Source: Nonomuraea indica | Lineage (GTDB): Bacteria; Actinomycetota; Actinomycetes; Streptosporangiales; Streptosporangiaceae | Assembly (NCBI RefSeq): GCF_002850745.1 | Contig: NZ_KZ559469.1 | Coordinates: forward strand, 373,846 to 437,845 | Direction of reading: 5' to 3' | DNA: 64,000 nucleotides | In this document: in pieces, positions 25,985 through 35,095 of the stretch | Position numbering within the stretch: the first letter of the stretch is position 1 | How the letters are laid out: each line of letters starts with the position of its first letter | The notes under the pieces: model-generated | Seen by the model: the letters and a program-made list of their open reading frames with translations, nothing else | Databases searched by the model: none | Told to the model about the DNA's origin: nothing | Translations under genes and position numbers: made by a program

Positions 25985-26425
25985 ATGAGCGCTGTACTTA
26001 CCCTCTACCGGGTTGAAGCGGATGCCGCGCAACCGAACCCGGCCGCCGCGGCCGTGGGTGACCCATTGGACCTTGGGCAGTCCTGGGATCTGCTGCAGAC
26101 TTTGCTGGCAGGCGATCGAAACGGATGGTCCGGACACGGCGACGCCGAGCTGGCGATCGTGGGTGGCCTAACGAGTCAGACCACCGCAGGCGGCATGCTG
26201 ATCTCGATTGATGCCGCCCGGGTGTGCCGGGTTGCCGCCTACCTCGCGCGGGTCTCGTTCGCCGACCTCGTCAGCAGCCACTATCGAGCCGTGGAGTCCG
26301 CCTGCGGTGGCGATCCTGCACGAATCCTGGATGAGGACCTCCGTCCTCGACTCAACGAACTTCGCGATTTCTATCGGGTAGCGGCCGGGGCTCGGAATGC
26401 GGTGGTGAAAAGGATCAGTGGATAG
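25985..26425 (+). CDS. DUF1877 (YfbM-like) family protein
   Basis: 146 residues, ATG at 25985, 24 bases after the previous stop. Visible family pattern: DLGQSWDLLQTLLAG (the 'ld.aW..l..lL.g' motif), ELAIVGGLTSQ, AARVCRVAAYLARVSFADLVSSHY and a C-terminal LRPRLNELRDFYRVAAGARNAVVKRI. DUF1877 proteins are common in polymorphic-toxin loci and some act as immunity proteins. It probably belongs to the same transcript as the preceding gene. Which toxin it might neutralise is unknown. Confidence 0.72.
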   Translation: MSAVLTLYRVEADAAQPNPAAAAVGDPLDLGQSWDLLQTLLAGDRNGWSGHGDAELAIVGGLTSQTTAGGMLISIDAARVCRVAAYLARVSFADLVSSHYRAVESACGGDPARILDEDLRPRLNELRDFYRVAAGARNAVVKRISG

Positions 26426-26464
26426 CTGCCGAGTCGGGCGCGTGTAAACACAGAGAGGTCTGAG

Positions 26465-27187
26465 ATGGATCTGTACCGTGGGGTGGCGGCCGCCGCGCTC
26501 GCGCTCGGCTTACTTATATACGTCGTGATAATACTACCCATATATGGACTTAGAAATTTCCAGCGACTTCTAGCCTTGTCCAACCCCTCCCACCGCACAC
26601 GAGCCCGGTACATTCACCGTCGAAACCTACGCTGGTTGCTTATTTGCCTGACCGTCGGCGGGTGGCTGTTCCTCGATCCGCGCTTCACGCTGAACGACCT
26701 CGGCTTCAGAACGCCGTCCGCCTCAGCGTTTCTCCTGACGTCCATCACGATGGGTGCAGTGGCCAGTATTCCCATCGCCGTGGTAGTAGCGCGTCGGCGA
26801 GGTTCGGCAATCATCGCCACGCGTCCTGACCGGCCGCTGATGCTGCAGTCGAGCGAGGACCTGTACGCAGTCCTTTCTTTGGTCGTGGTGTCGGCGGTGG
26901 CGGAGGAGCTGTTCTACCGCGGGTTTCTCACCGCTTTGCTGGTGGGCTCCTTCGCCGTGCCGACATGGATGGCCGTGGTCGTGTCGTCGGCCGCCTTCGG
27001 GTTCGCCCATGCATATCAGGGGCTCCGTGGCATACTTCGAACCGGATTGATTGGCTTTCTACTGGCGACTGTCTATCTGTCGAGTGGGAATCTGTTCCTT
27101 CCGATCGCGCTGCATCTTTGGCTCGACCTGATGGCGCTGGTGGTGGTTCCTTGGCTCGTTTCCCAGTCATCGCGGCCGGCAACGTGA
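26465..27187 (+). CDS. CPBP family intramembrane glutamic endopeptidase
   Basis: 240 residues, ATG at 26465, GAGGTCTGAG just upstream. About six to seven membrane helices. The catalytic motifs are present: EELFYRGFL (motif 1, E-E-x3-R, about 142-150), FGFAHAYQG (motif 2) and LHLWLDLMA (motif 3). CPBP (CAAX/Rce1-like) proteases process prenylated or peptide substrates and are often bacteriocin or toxin self-immunity factors. It is the last gene of the toxin/immunity series, which would suit an accessory protective role, but no substrate is evident. Confidence 0.88.
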   Translation: MDLYRGVAAAALALGLLIYVVIILPIYGLRNFQRLLALSNPSHRTRARYIHRRNLRWLLICLTVGGWLFLDPRFTLNDLGFRTPSASAFLLTSITMGAVASIPIAVVVARRRGSAIIATRPDRPLMLQSSEDLYAVLSLVVVSAVAEELFYRGFLTALLVGSFAVPTWMAVVVSSAAFGFAHAYQGLRGILRTGLIGFLLATVYLSSGNLFLPIALHLWLDLMALVVVPWLVSQSSRPAT

Positions 27188-27454
27188 GGAATCCGGGCTC
27201 GCGTGGCGGGCCCGTGGATATCCACAGGTGTGGCGGCACCTGAGCCCACGACGCGGATTGCTCCTGCGGAATCGTGCTCGCACCAGGCGTTGTCAGGGCT
27301 CAGCGTGGCTGGCGCCCGCAGCAGCAGCAGTGCGCCGTCCACCTCGTCCATGGCCTTCAGGTGTGTACGGGGCGCGGCGAGCAGGCCGAGAGTGTGGCGG
27401 GATGTGACAATCGCGCAGCCCGCCTGAGCCGAGGGCGGTAACAAGGCTACGTCG
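27188..27454 (-). other. Possible decayed coding remnant
   Basis: The minus strand encodes AGCAIVTSRHTLGLLAAPRTHLKAMDEVDGALLLLR, faintly like the NB-ARC region of SARP/AfsR-type regulators (GCAV.VTSR..L.GL...L..), but without start or the rest of the domain. Nothing else is recognisable between the protease gene and the CRISPR array. Confidence 0.25.
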
Positions 27455-27666
27455 GACGCCGACGCGGCTTCGGGGATGGTCCCGTCACGGTGTGGTCGCC
27501 CCGCTGGCCGCCCCTGTGCTCCCCGCGCACGCGGGGATGGTCCCGCCCAGCACGTCCTGGCCGAGGTGGAGCGCGAGTGCTCCCCGCGCACGCGGGGATG
27601 GTCCCGCCTGGCCGTACCTGCCGTGGTCTATCCCGGAGTGCTCCCCGTGCACGCGGGGACGGTTCC
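27455..27666. CRISPR. Type I-E-like mini CRISPR array, 4 repeats and 3 spacers
   Basis: 29-base repeats start at 27455 (degenerate 5' half, intact CGGGGATGGTCCC), 27516 and 27577 (identical, GTGCTCCCCGCGCACGCGGG then GATGGTCCC) and 27638 (three changes). The period is exactly 61 and all three spacers are 32 bases (27484-27515, 27545-27576, 27606-27637), the classical I-E geometry. Repeats are partly palindromic (CCCCGCG...CGCGGGG). No further unit in phase on either side, no cas genes in the window, and no recognisable leader. Confidence 0.88.
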
Positions 27667-27704
27667 GCGCGTGGCCCGTCACGTCATGCGCCCACCATCG
27701 GACG

Positions 27705-27931
27705 TGGCACCACGCCGTCAGTTACCGCGCCACCGAGACAAGGGCAAACAACGCTGCAGAACTTGGCCGCGTATTGGCCGCGGATGGTCGTAGCCCGCCG
27801 TTGATGACCATGGACAGTCGGACACAACGAGAGAGGCCCTTCACCGCGTTTCCGCTGGTGAAGGGCCTCTCTCTGCTGGTGTGGCAGGTGCAAGGTTCGA
27901 ACTTGCGTAGGCTGAGCCGACGGTTTTACAG
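27705..27931 (-). repeat. tRNA-Tyr 3'-half att copy with flanking terminator (copy 2)
   Basis: 27882-27931 is identical to the 3' 50 bases of the intact tRNA-Tyr (38296-38345). From 27813 it matches 38228 onward, including the terminator hairpin, and from 27705 it also matches 2537 onward. It begins 38 bases after the last CRISPR repeat. It is interpreted as an attachment-site duplicate between the toxin block and the alcohol-dehydrogenase block. Confidence 0.88.
27831..27871 (-). terminator. Terminator hairpin beside tRNA-Tyr copy 2
   Basis: GAGAGGCCCTTCACC (27831-27845) and GGTGAAGGGCCTCTC (27857-27871) pair perfectly around an 11-base loop. It is a near-copy of the terminator following the intact tRNA-Tyr. 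Confidence 0.7.
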
Positions 27932-28066
27932 TCCCGGCGCAACCAGGGCCTGACCTGCTGTTCTTCTGCGAGGTGGGGCCTGATGGGGACGCATTGGGAA
28001 CGATCGAGGTTTGCACGGCCAGAAAAGAGATGAGCAAGTGTCAATACCTGTGGATCGGGTGGGTGG

Positions 28067-28425
28067 TCAGTCTCGGTAGCGGCGGTATCCGCCGAGTTCG
28101 GGAAGTTCGTCTTCGTAATCGCAGGCAGCGACTGCGTCATGACCTGCCTGCCAGACGGAGGTGAGAATCTTCGACACCGTCTCGACGACATGGTGGCCAG
28201 TAGCGTGCCCTCTTTCGATATCCATCTTGATCGGCCAAGTGGGGAAGTCGCCTCCATCCTGAGTGCAGTTGTCGTTGCGCCGGATCTCGATCTCTATGGT
28301 GCCGACGCGCAGCAGGCAACCATCGCGTGTCGCGCCGGTGGCACGGGCAGTCAGCTCGATCGCGGCCTCGTGGCTGGCGCCGCGTAGGAAGAGCCCGCAG
28401 TAGTCGAGCGGCCCGGGGTGGTCAT
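28067..28425 (-). pseudogene. Small hypothetical gene with a one-base deletion near its start
   Basis: An AGGAG site precedes ATG at 28425 (MTTPG...), but that frame stops after 24 codons. The coherent protein continues in another frame: LDYCGLFLRGASHEAAIELTARATGATRDGCLLRVGTIEIEIRRNDNCTQDGGDFPTWPIKMDIERG...SVWQAGHDAVAACDYEDELPELGGYRRYRD. The span of 359 bases is one short of a whole number of codons, and adding one base near 28412 fuses the parts into about 119 residues. No family recognised. Located just right of an att copy, in the element border region. Confidence 0.45.
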
Positions 28426-28569
28426 GCGGCGTCCTTCTCCTCGTGACGTTCCAGCAGCACACCGCCCTTTGGTGACGCCGCCGGGCGTGCCCCCTTCGCC
28501 GCCTACCTGGCGGAGCAGCGGGCACCGCGGAGATCGAGTGGAACTGGTTCTGGGCCGCGAAGGCCGGCG

Positions 28570-29739
28570 CTACGGAGTGAGGACCACCTTGTTGCACTCG
28601 TCCTGCTTGTTCTTGAACAGCTCGAACGCGCGCGGTGCCTCGCTGAGCGGCATCCGGTGCGAGATGACGAAGCTCGGGTCGATCTCGCCCGCGCGGATCC
28701 GGTCCAGCAGCGGCCCCGTGTAGCGCTGCACGTGGCACTGGCCGGTGCGGATGGTCAGGGACCGGTTCATGACGGTGCCCATCGGGAACTTGTCCACGAA
28801 ACCGCCGTAGACACCGATGACGGACACCACGCCGCCGTTGCGGCAGGCCATGATGGCCTCGCGCAGCACGTAGGGGCGCTCGGTCTCCAGCCGGGCGGCC
28901 TGCTTGGTGCGGTCGTAGGCGTACATGACCGGGGTCGGGTGGTGGGCCTCCATGCCGACGGCGTCGATGCAGGCGTCCGGGCCGCGCCCGCCGGTCATGT
29001 CGCGCAGCGCGTCCAGCACGTTCACCTCCTCGTAGTTGAGGACCTCGGCGCCGGTCCGCTGGACCCGCCGCAGCCGGTACGAGAACCGGTCGATGACGAT
29101 GACCCGGTCGGCGCCGAGCAGGAACGCGCTGGCCGCGGCGAACTGCCCGACAGGCCCCGCGCCCCAGATCGCGATCGTCTGGCCCGGCTTGATGTCGCAC
29201 ATCTCCGCGCCCATGAAGCCGGTGGGGAAGATGTCCGACAGGAACAGCACCTTCTCGTCCGGCAGGTCGTCCTCGATCTTGATGGGGCCGACGTCGGCGA
29301 ACGGGACGCGCACGTACTCGGCCTGCCCGCCGGGGAAGCCGCCCAGCATGTGGGAGTAGCCGAAGATACCGGCGGGCGAGTGGCCCATCAGCTTCTCAGC
29401 CATCCCGGCGTTGGGGTTGGAGTTCTCGCACAGCGAGTACAGCTCGGCCTCGCAGGCGAAGCAGGCACCGCAGGCGATCGGGAACGGCACCACGACGCGG
29501 TCGCCGGCGCGCAGGTTGCGCACGCCGGGGCCGACCTCGACGACCTCGCCCATGAACTCGTGGCCGAGCACGTCGCCCTTCTTGACGGTCGGGATGTAGC
29601 CGTCCACGAGGTGCAGGTCGGAGCCACAGATCGCGGTGGAGGTGACGCGGACGATCGCGTCACGCGCGTTGAGGATCCGCGGGTCTGGGACGTCTTGGAT
29701 CTCCAGGTGGTTGCGGCCCGTCCACACGTTGGCCTTCAT
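28570..29739 (-). CDS. Zinc-dependent alcohol dehydrogenase, glutathione-independent formaldehyde dehydrogenase type
   Basis: 389 residues, ATG at 29739 overlapping the stop of the upstream gene (ATGA). Medium-chain dehydrogenase: catalytic-zinc residues in [13 protein letters not shown] and [12 protein letters not shown], structural-zinc lobe [16 protein letters not shown] with four cysteines, and NAD(P)-binding [10 protein letters not shown]. The long insert after the structural lobe ([34 protein letters not shown]) and [18 protein letters not shown] are typical of the formaldehyde-dismutase/FDH-like subgroup. Likely oxidises an aldehyde or alcohol in the cytoplasm; substrate unproven. Co-transcribed with an SRPBCC protein, a pair common in actinomycetes. 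Confidence 0.92.
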   Translation of the reverse strand: MKANVWTGRNHLEIQDVPDPRILNARDAIVRVTSTAICGSDLHLVDGYIPTVKKGDVLGHEFMGEVVEVGPGVRNLRAGDRVVVPFPIACGACFACEAELYSLCENSNPNAGMAEKLMGHSPAGIFGYSHMLGGFPGGQAEYVRVPFADVGPIKIEDDLPDEKVLFLSDIFPTGFMGAEMCDIKPGQTIAIWGAGPVGQFAAASAFLLGADRVIVIDRFSYRLRRVQRTGAEVLNYEEVNVLDALRDMTGGRGPDACIDAVGMEAHHPTPVMYAYDRTKQAARLETERPYVLREAIMACRNGGVVSVIGVYGGFVDKFPMGTVMNRSLTIRTGQCHVQRYTGPLLDRIRAGEIDPSFVISHRMPLSEAPRAFELFKNKQDECNKVVLTP

Positions 29740-30629
29740 GCCCGTCCTCCGATCGGTTGTGCGGGACGCTGGCGGAGCTGGCGCAGGGCGCGGTGGCCCT
29801 CGGGGCTGCCCTCGGAGCGGACCACCTCGCCGGTCTCCATGACCTGTTTAAAGCGGCGCAGGTCGTCGCGGACCTGCTGCTCGGGGTGCTCGCCGAACAT
29901 CCGGGCGACGGCGGCGGCGAGCTTGCGGCCGGGCGCGCCGTACTCGAGTGAGACGTCCACGACGGTGCCGCGCCCGCCGGGCCCGTCGGTGAAGCTGACC
30001 AGGCCGGCGGTGGAGATTCCGGTGCCTGGCACGGACCGCCAGGCGATGAGGTCGCCGGCCCGCTCGTCGATGATCTCGGCCTCCCACTCCAGCTTGACGA
30101 CCGGGCCTTTGGCCTTCCAGTGGGAGCGGCGCTGGTCGAGGGTGCGCACCGAGTCCAGGTGGATCATGAAGGAGGGCAGGTTCTCCAGGTCCCGCCAGAA
30201 GCGGTAGACCTCTTCACGCGGCTTGTTGATGGTGATGCAGGCGCGCACCTGCAGCGGGCCCTTGGCCTTGGCGGTGCCGCGCCGGGCGCAGGCGGCGTCG
30301 AGGGCGGCGATCCCGGCGACCGCGCCGAGAGCAGCCAGGGCGCGGGCGCGGCGAGTGCCCGTGCGGTTGGCGGCGGCCCTCCCGAGGATGCCGAGGTCCA
30401 TCGTGTCGCCGGCGACCCTGGTCCACGCCCACTGGGCGGGGTTCTTGGTGCCGAGCAGCAGCGCGGCGTGCAGGAGCTCGCGCCCGCCGACGAGCCTGGC
30501 GACGGTCGTGGCCCCGGGCGCGTCGTCGACGCCGCACAGGCGGGTCACGGCCCTGGGCGCTGCCACTTGCGCCGTGCCCAGCACGAGGCTGGTCCACCCG
30601 AGCGCACGGGCGAATCTGTCGGTCATCAT
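29736..30629 (-). CDS. SRPBCC family protein with N-terminal membrane-like region
   Basis: 297 residues, ATG at 30629. The N-terminal 110 or so residues have several hydrophobic stretches ([44 protein letters not shown]). The C-terminal half is a START/polyketide-cyclase-type fold ([64 protein letters not shown]) ending in a charged tail. Such proteins bind hydrophobic ligands. Its stop overlaps the dehydrogenase start, so the two are translated together; ligand and link to the dehydrogenase are unknown. Confidence 0.85.
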   Translation of the reverse strand: MMTDRFARALGWTSLVLGTAQVAAPRAVTRLCGVDDAPGATTVARLVGGRELLHAALLLGTKNPAQWAWTRVAGDTMDLGILGRAAANRTGTRRARALAALGAVAGIAALDAACARRGTAKAKGPLQVRACITINKPREEVYRFWRDLENLPSFMIHLDSVRTLDQRRSHWKAKGPVVKLEWEAEIIDERAGDLIAWRSVPGTGISTAGLVSFTDGPGGRGTVVDVSLEYGAPGRKLAAAVARMFGEHPEQQVRDDLRRFKQVMETGEVVRSEGSPEGHRALRQLRQRPAQPIGGRA

Positions 30630-31051
30630 GCGTCCTAACAAAGATTGCGGTGGTATCTGCGTACGCCGCAGGCGGCCCCCGATCTGCTGACGCCCCCGCG
30701 TCCTCAGCCCCTTGCCCCTGACAAAACCGATGACACCAGCGAATCCAGGCACGAAAGTGCACGTCGCCTGGATTACCATCCACGACGGGCTGCACATCCC
30801 GCGCCCGGCCCCGCCTTCCGCAAAGGCCGCATCATCACCGGGGCGGCGCCATGGCGCCTAAGATCTTCCACCAGCCGTCGCGCTCAGCGGCCCGTCTACG
30901 TCGAAGCGGTCGCGGCTCGGCAGTAACGTCGAGGCGCATGGCCGCCTGCTTGACGGCCGTACGAGCATGACCCGATACAAGGGCGCATGTGGCGTGCGAC
31001 CGCGGGTAGTAATCCCTGGGACTCCGCCCGGCTACCGGCGAGGAGCACCCC
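30630..31051. other. Intergenic region between divergent genes
   Basis: 422 bases separating the SRPBCC and membrane-protein starts. It must contain two divergent promoters. No convincing gene, RNA or strong inverted repeat was seen; GAGGAGC at 31040-31046 is the ribosome site of the next gene. Confidence 0.45.
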
Positions 31052-32161
31052 ATGGCCACCAGTGAACAGCATCGGCCGGAGATCGTCGTCGGGCTCGTGG
31101 CGACCCCACCCGACTACCCGGCGCAGCTGGTTGCGCGACTCACCGCCGAGCTTGCCGACCGGCTCGCCGAGCGGGTGGGCCCGGACGTGCGGTGGACCGT
31201 CCGGGAAGGCTGGGGTGACGTGGCTCCCCGCCGCGACGGCGGCGTTGAGGCGCTGCTCGACGATCTTGCCCACCGGCGTGCCGACGCCGGGTGGGACGTC
31301 GCGATCTGCCTGACCGACCTGCCGCTGCACACCGAGCGGGTGCCGCTGGTCGCGCAGGCGTCCACCCGGCGGCGAGTCGCGACGGTGTCCCTGCCCGCGC
31401 TCGGGCTGCGCCAGCTGCGAGCGGTCCGTGCAGCCGTTCCGGATCTCGTGGGCCGGCTACTCGCTGACGCTTCCGAGGAGCGGGTGCCGCCGTCCGGCGG
31501 GGCACCGGCTGAGCTGGCCGGCCGGCTTGCCGCCGTTCACCGGGTGGTCGGCGAGGTTGATGCCGGGGAACTGCGCTACGTCGCTTCGCGGCTGATCGGC
31601 CGGGTGCGGCTGCTGACCGGAATGGTCCGGGCCAACCGCCCGGGGCGCGCCCTGCTGGGCCTGTCCAAACTGCTGGTCGGCGCCTTTGGCACGGCCGCGT
31701 TCGCGCTCACCACCAACACCATCTGGCGGATGGGCGATACGCTCGGCGGACTCCGCCTCACCGTGATCATGCTTCTCGGGCTGACCGCGCTGGTGGCCTG
31801 GCTGATCATTGCGCACGACCTATGGGAGAAACCGGACCGGGAGACACCGGCTGAGCTGGCCCGGCTGTTCAACCTGGGCACGATTCTCACCCTCACCCTG
31901 GCCGCCGCGGTGTCCTATCTGGTGCTGTTCGCCGGAACGATACTCGCCGCGGCGCTGCTGATCGACACGTCCGTGCTGGAACAGACCCTGCAGCGGCCGG
32001 TCGACTTCACCGACTCCCTGATCCTGGCCTGGATCATCAGCTCGCTGGCCACCGTCGGCGGCGCGATCGGCTCCGGGCTGGAGGACGAGCACACGGTGCG
32101 GGCCGCCGCTTACGGCTACCATCCCGAACCCGGCGGCTGGCGGGACGAGAAGGACCCGTAG
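31052..32161 (+). CDS. Hypothetical membrane protein
   Basis: 369 residues, ATG at 31052 after GAGGAGC. The soluble N-terminal half (IVVGLVATPPDYPAQLVARLTAELADRLAERVGPDVRW..., WDVAICLTDLPLHTERVPLVAQAS) looks like a Rossmann-like alpha/beta domain. The C-terminal half has about four helices: LLVGAFGTAAFALTTNTIW, LTVIMLLGLTALVAWLIIAHDLW, TILTLTLAAAVSYLVLFAGTILAAALLI and LILAWIISSLATVGGAIG. No family assigned. Similar proteins of actinomycetes are unstudied. It stands alone on the plus strand. Confidence 0.82.
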   Translation: MATSEQHRPEIVVGLVATPPDYPAQLVARLTAELADRLAERVGPDVRWTVREGWGDVAPRRDGGVEALLDDLAHRRADAGWDVAICLTDLPLHTERVPLVAQASTRRRVATVSLPALGLRQLRAVRAAVPDLVGRLLADASEERVPPSGGAPAELAGRLAAVHRVVGEVDAGELRYVASRLIGRVRLLTGMVRANRPGRALLGLSKLLVGAFGTAAFALTTNTIWRMGDTLGGLRLTVIMLLGLTALVAWLIIAHDLWEKPDRETPAELARLFNLGTILTLTLAAAVSYLVLFAGTILAAALLIDTSVLEQTLQRPVDFTDSLILAWIISSLATVGGAIGSGLEDEHTVRAAAYGYHPEPGGWRDEKDP

Positions 32162-32470
32162 TTCCCGCCCCGGGGCCAGGACCCATCCACACTGCCGGGC
32201 GGGCAAGGGAGCGTGCTTGATCGGCCGCGCGATGGTCGAGGAAGCGGATGCGGCCGTGATGGCGGTGGTGGCCAGAGTGCCCGCCTGGTCCGCCGGTGAC
32301 GCCCGCGATCACCTTACCGGCCGCCGCGCTCGCGATGGCCTTGCGCCCGCCGTACCGCGTGCCTCTGCCTAGGTGAGCCCGTTGAGAAGGGGAGCGGCGA
32401 GCTTGTACGCCACCACGCTTTTGACGATGCGGGTGATGGGAACTACCCGCCGGCTTCGAGCACAGCAAGA
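32162..32470. other. No gene recognised
   Basis: 309 bases between the membrane-protein stop and the convergent htpX remnant. Frames are open on the minus strand but show no motif or codon logic. Nothing structured was noticed. Confidence 0.4.
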
Positions 32471-33320
32471 TCAGCGGCGGTAACCGGCCATGGCCTCCAA
32501 CCGTGCGATCCGGTCGGCGATCGGTGGGTGAGTGGAGAAGAGCCTCCCGATGCCTCCGCCACGGAATGGGTTGGCGATCATAAGGTGCGAGGTCGAGGAG
32601 AGCCGACCGGTCTCCGGCAGCGGCAGTTGCCGGGTGCCCGCATCGATCTTCCGTAGCGCACTGGCCAGCCCGATCGGGTCACGGGTCAGCCGGGCGCCGG
32701 ACTCGTCGGCCTGGTACTCCCGCGCCCGGGAGATGGCCATCTGGATCATGGCGGCCGCCACCGGCCCGAGGACCATCATCAGGATGGGTACCGAGGAAGC
32801 CGGGACCCTCGTCATCGTCGCCCCCGCCAAAGAACCCGGCCATGTAGGCCAGGTAAGTGACCATTGTGGCCAGGGCCCCAGCCACGGAAGAGATCAGGAT
32901 GTCGCGGTTGTAGACGTGCGACAGTTCGTGCCCGAGGACCGCGCGCAGCTCGCGTTCGTTCAGCAACTGGGCGATCCCACGGGTCACACAGACTGCGGCA
33001 TGACGCGGATTGCGTCCGGTGGCGAACGCGTTCGGCTGCAGGATCGGCGAAACGTACAGCCGGGGCATGGGCTGGCGCGCCTCCTCCGACAGTTCGCGGA
33101 CCATCTGGTGCAGCGCGGGCCAGTCACCGGGGCCGACAGGCTGTGCATGCATCGCCGACAGTGCGATCTTGTCGGAGAAGAAGTAGGCGACGCCGTTGCT
33201 GACGAGCGCGACCAGGACGGCGATCTGTATTCCAGTTCTGCCGCCGAGCCACCAACCCACCAGGATGATCAGAGCAGACAGGGCGCCGAGCAGTGCCGCG
33301 GTACGCAAACCGTCAGCCGC
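32471..33320 (-). pseudogene. htpX-like protease, frameshifted and missing its start
   Basis: It is closely similar along its length to the intact gene at 43641-44492. It starts mid-codon at [21 protein letters not shown]; the preceding ATG is replaced by the junction with the integrase fragment. [15 protein letters not shown] keeps the zinc motif. At 32785-32787 an extra base (CCC for CC on the coding strand, in the codons after GPGFLGT) shifts the frame, and the rest ([33 protein letters not shown]...YRR) lies in another frame. The product would be a truncated, non-functional membrane metalloprotease. Confidence 0.88.
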
Positions 33321-33362
33321 ATCCGGGACTGCGGCCGACCACCGGCTGAGCTGTCCGAAATC

Positions 33363-34280
33363 ATGGACTGGCTGGAGTCCCACACGACGCCGATGTCCGC
33401 TCTCACCCAATCGGGAAAGGGCGCGCTCCTCATGCGCGGCGTGCTCGCGAGAATCAGCCAGACCAAGGACGGAAAGCCGGCCGCCGCGAACACTGCCAAC
33501 CGCAAGCGGATGGTGCTGAACAACGCCATGGAGTACGCCATAGAGATCGGCGTGCTCCCGCTCAACCCCCTCAAGACGGTGAAGTGGACCAAGCCTCGCA
33601 CTCTCGCCATGGTCGACCCACGCGTGGTCATCAACATCAACCAGGCGCGCCGCTTTCTGGCCGCCGTGGAGGCCCACAGCGAGCGTGGAAGGCGGATGAA
33701 GGCGTTCTTCGCCTGCATGTACTTCGCCGCCCTGCGGCCCGAGGAGGTGGTGGACCTGCGCGAATGCCACCTCATCAGCCTCCCGGAGGATGACTGGGGT
33801 GAGATGCGGCTCACCAATGCCGAACCCCGCGCCGGGAGCCGATGGACCAACAGCGGCAAGGTCCGCGAACGCCGCGAACTGAAGCATCGTGCCCACGGAG
33901 AAACTCGCAGTGTGCCGGTTCACCCAGAACTGGGCTCGCTCCTACGGGAGCACATCCGACAGTTCGGCACCGGCCCCGGTGGATGTATCTTCATCGGCCC
34001 TCGCGGCGGGCTCATGACCGACCGCGCATACCTGAAGGTCTTCCACGAGGCAAGAGCCAAGGCCTTCACTGAAGCAGAGGCCAACTCACCGCTGATGGCA
34101 GTGCCGTACGCCCTACGCCATGCCGCCGTCTCCACCTGGCTCAACGCAGGAGTTCCCGCCCCCCAAGTGGCTGAATGGGCAGGCCACAGCGTTGCAGTGC
34201 TCCACCGCGTGTACGCAAAATGCGTCCATGGCCAAGACAAGGAGGCCATGCGTCGCATCTGGGATGCGACCCGGTCTTGA
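33363..34280 (+). pseudogene. Tyrosine-type integrase, 5'-truncated
   Basis: 305 residues from an internal ATG, homologous to the C-terminal two thirds of actinomycete element integrases (usually about 400-470 residues). The N-terminal SAM-like/arm-binding part is missing; sequence before 33345 belongs to the htpX remnant on the other strand. The catalytic domain is complete: [18 protein letters not shown] with the first Arg, YALRHAAVSTWLNAGVP with the R-H box, AEWAGHSVAVLHRVYAKC with the second His and the nucleophile Tyr. Probably inactive for lack of the DNA-arm domain. It would have been the recombinase of one of the elements integrated here. Confidence 0.88.
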
Positions 34281-34318
34281 TCTGGTGTCGTGGAGCGGCA
34301 CTGCTATACGCTCGCTGA

Positions 34319-34705
34319 TCACGCCTCCGGCCAGCCCTCCAACGCGGCTGGCCCCACGTGGTCCGCCCACTCGCGGCGGAGCGCACTCTCGACGTCGTCG
34401 GGGGCGTCACCATACAGGCCGGGGTCGGCGTGGACACGGCGGCGCCCGATGTCGTGCTCGGCGGAGGTGGCGACTCGGGCCCACATCGGGCCGCGCCAGC
34501 CACACTCGCACACCGCGCGCCAGCCGACCGCATCACGGCCATCCAGCAGGCCGGCCGGTTCCGACTCGCCCTCCGGGTCCCAGCCCACCACCACGGTGCC
34601 GCCGGCTTCCGAGCCCACTGAGACCCTGCCGTCCGAAAACTCGGCCGCTGCCCATCCCTCATGCTCGCAGTCGTAAGTTGCCCAAACTGCCCCCACGCTG
34701 CCCAC
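34319..34705 (-). CDS. Small hypothetical protein typical of actinomycete integrative elements
   Basis: 128 residues, ATG at 34705. A Trp/Cys-rich beta protein: VWATYDCEHEGWAAAEFSDGRVSVGSEAGGTVVVGWDPEGESEPAGLLDGRDAVGWRAVCECGWRGPMW, with paired cysteines (CECGW) suggesting a zinc or simply a compact fold. Similar sequences accompany pSAM2/pSLP1-like elements (recollection), where their role is unknown. It ends GWPEA, shorter than relatives that continue in a helix, so the C-terminus may be truncated. Convergent with the integrase remnant. Confidence 0.65.
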   Translation of the reverse strand: MGSVGAVWATYDCEHEGWAAAEFSDGRVSVGSEAGGTVVVGWDPEGESEPAGLLDGRDAVGWRAVCECGWRGPMWARVATSAEHDIGRRRVHADPGLYGDAPDDVESALRREWADHVGPAALEGWPEA

Positions 34706-34830
34706 CTTCCGATCAAGGTCCGAACTCCTAATACTCCAGTGACACTTCGGGATCTTGAGGGGTCGAGGTCACATGGCGACAGCCACCGCGTGATCATTCG
34801 TGGTTGGTGAAGACAACAAAAGATCGTGCG

Positions 34831-35095
34831 GTGGCCGCGAGCCACAGCGTAGATCCTGATGGCTGGATGGTCGCCTTCAACGAGCTGATGACCCGGATCG
34901 GCGGCCGGTTCGGCCGCGTCGAGCCCCGCCGGGCCGCGACCGCGTACATGCGGTCTGCTGGCCGACCTCGACCGTAAGAACCGCTGGACCCTGGCCGAGC
35001 ATGCCGGGCTGGCCGGGCCGCAGCGGTTGCTGCGTACCGCCCGGTGGGACGCCGACGCCATGCGCGAGGACGTGCGGCCGGGTCGAGAACTGCCA
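34831..35095 (+). pseudogene. IS701-type transposase N-terminal remnant (copy A)
   Basis: GTG at 34831: VDPDGWMVAFNELMTRIGGRFGRVEPRRAATAYM, then a frameshift and LLADLDRKNRWTLAEHAGLAGPQRLLRTARWDADAMREDVRPGR. This is the N-terminal part of the IS701 transposase (the 'W..F..L..RI..RF.RVEPR..A..Y..GLL' block and 'LL..A.WD.D.VRD.' block). It has lost a few residues and about 300 C-terminal codons including the DDE site. Parallel to the copy at 37666. Confidence 0.8.

Noticed and set aside
27394..27454. Additional CRISPR units before 27455 or after 27666
   Set aside because: Checking in phase at 27394 and 27699 gives no repeat-like sequence.
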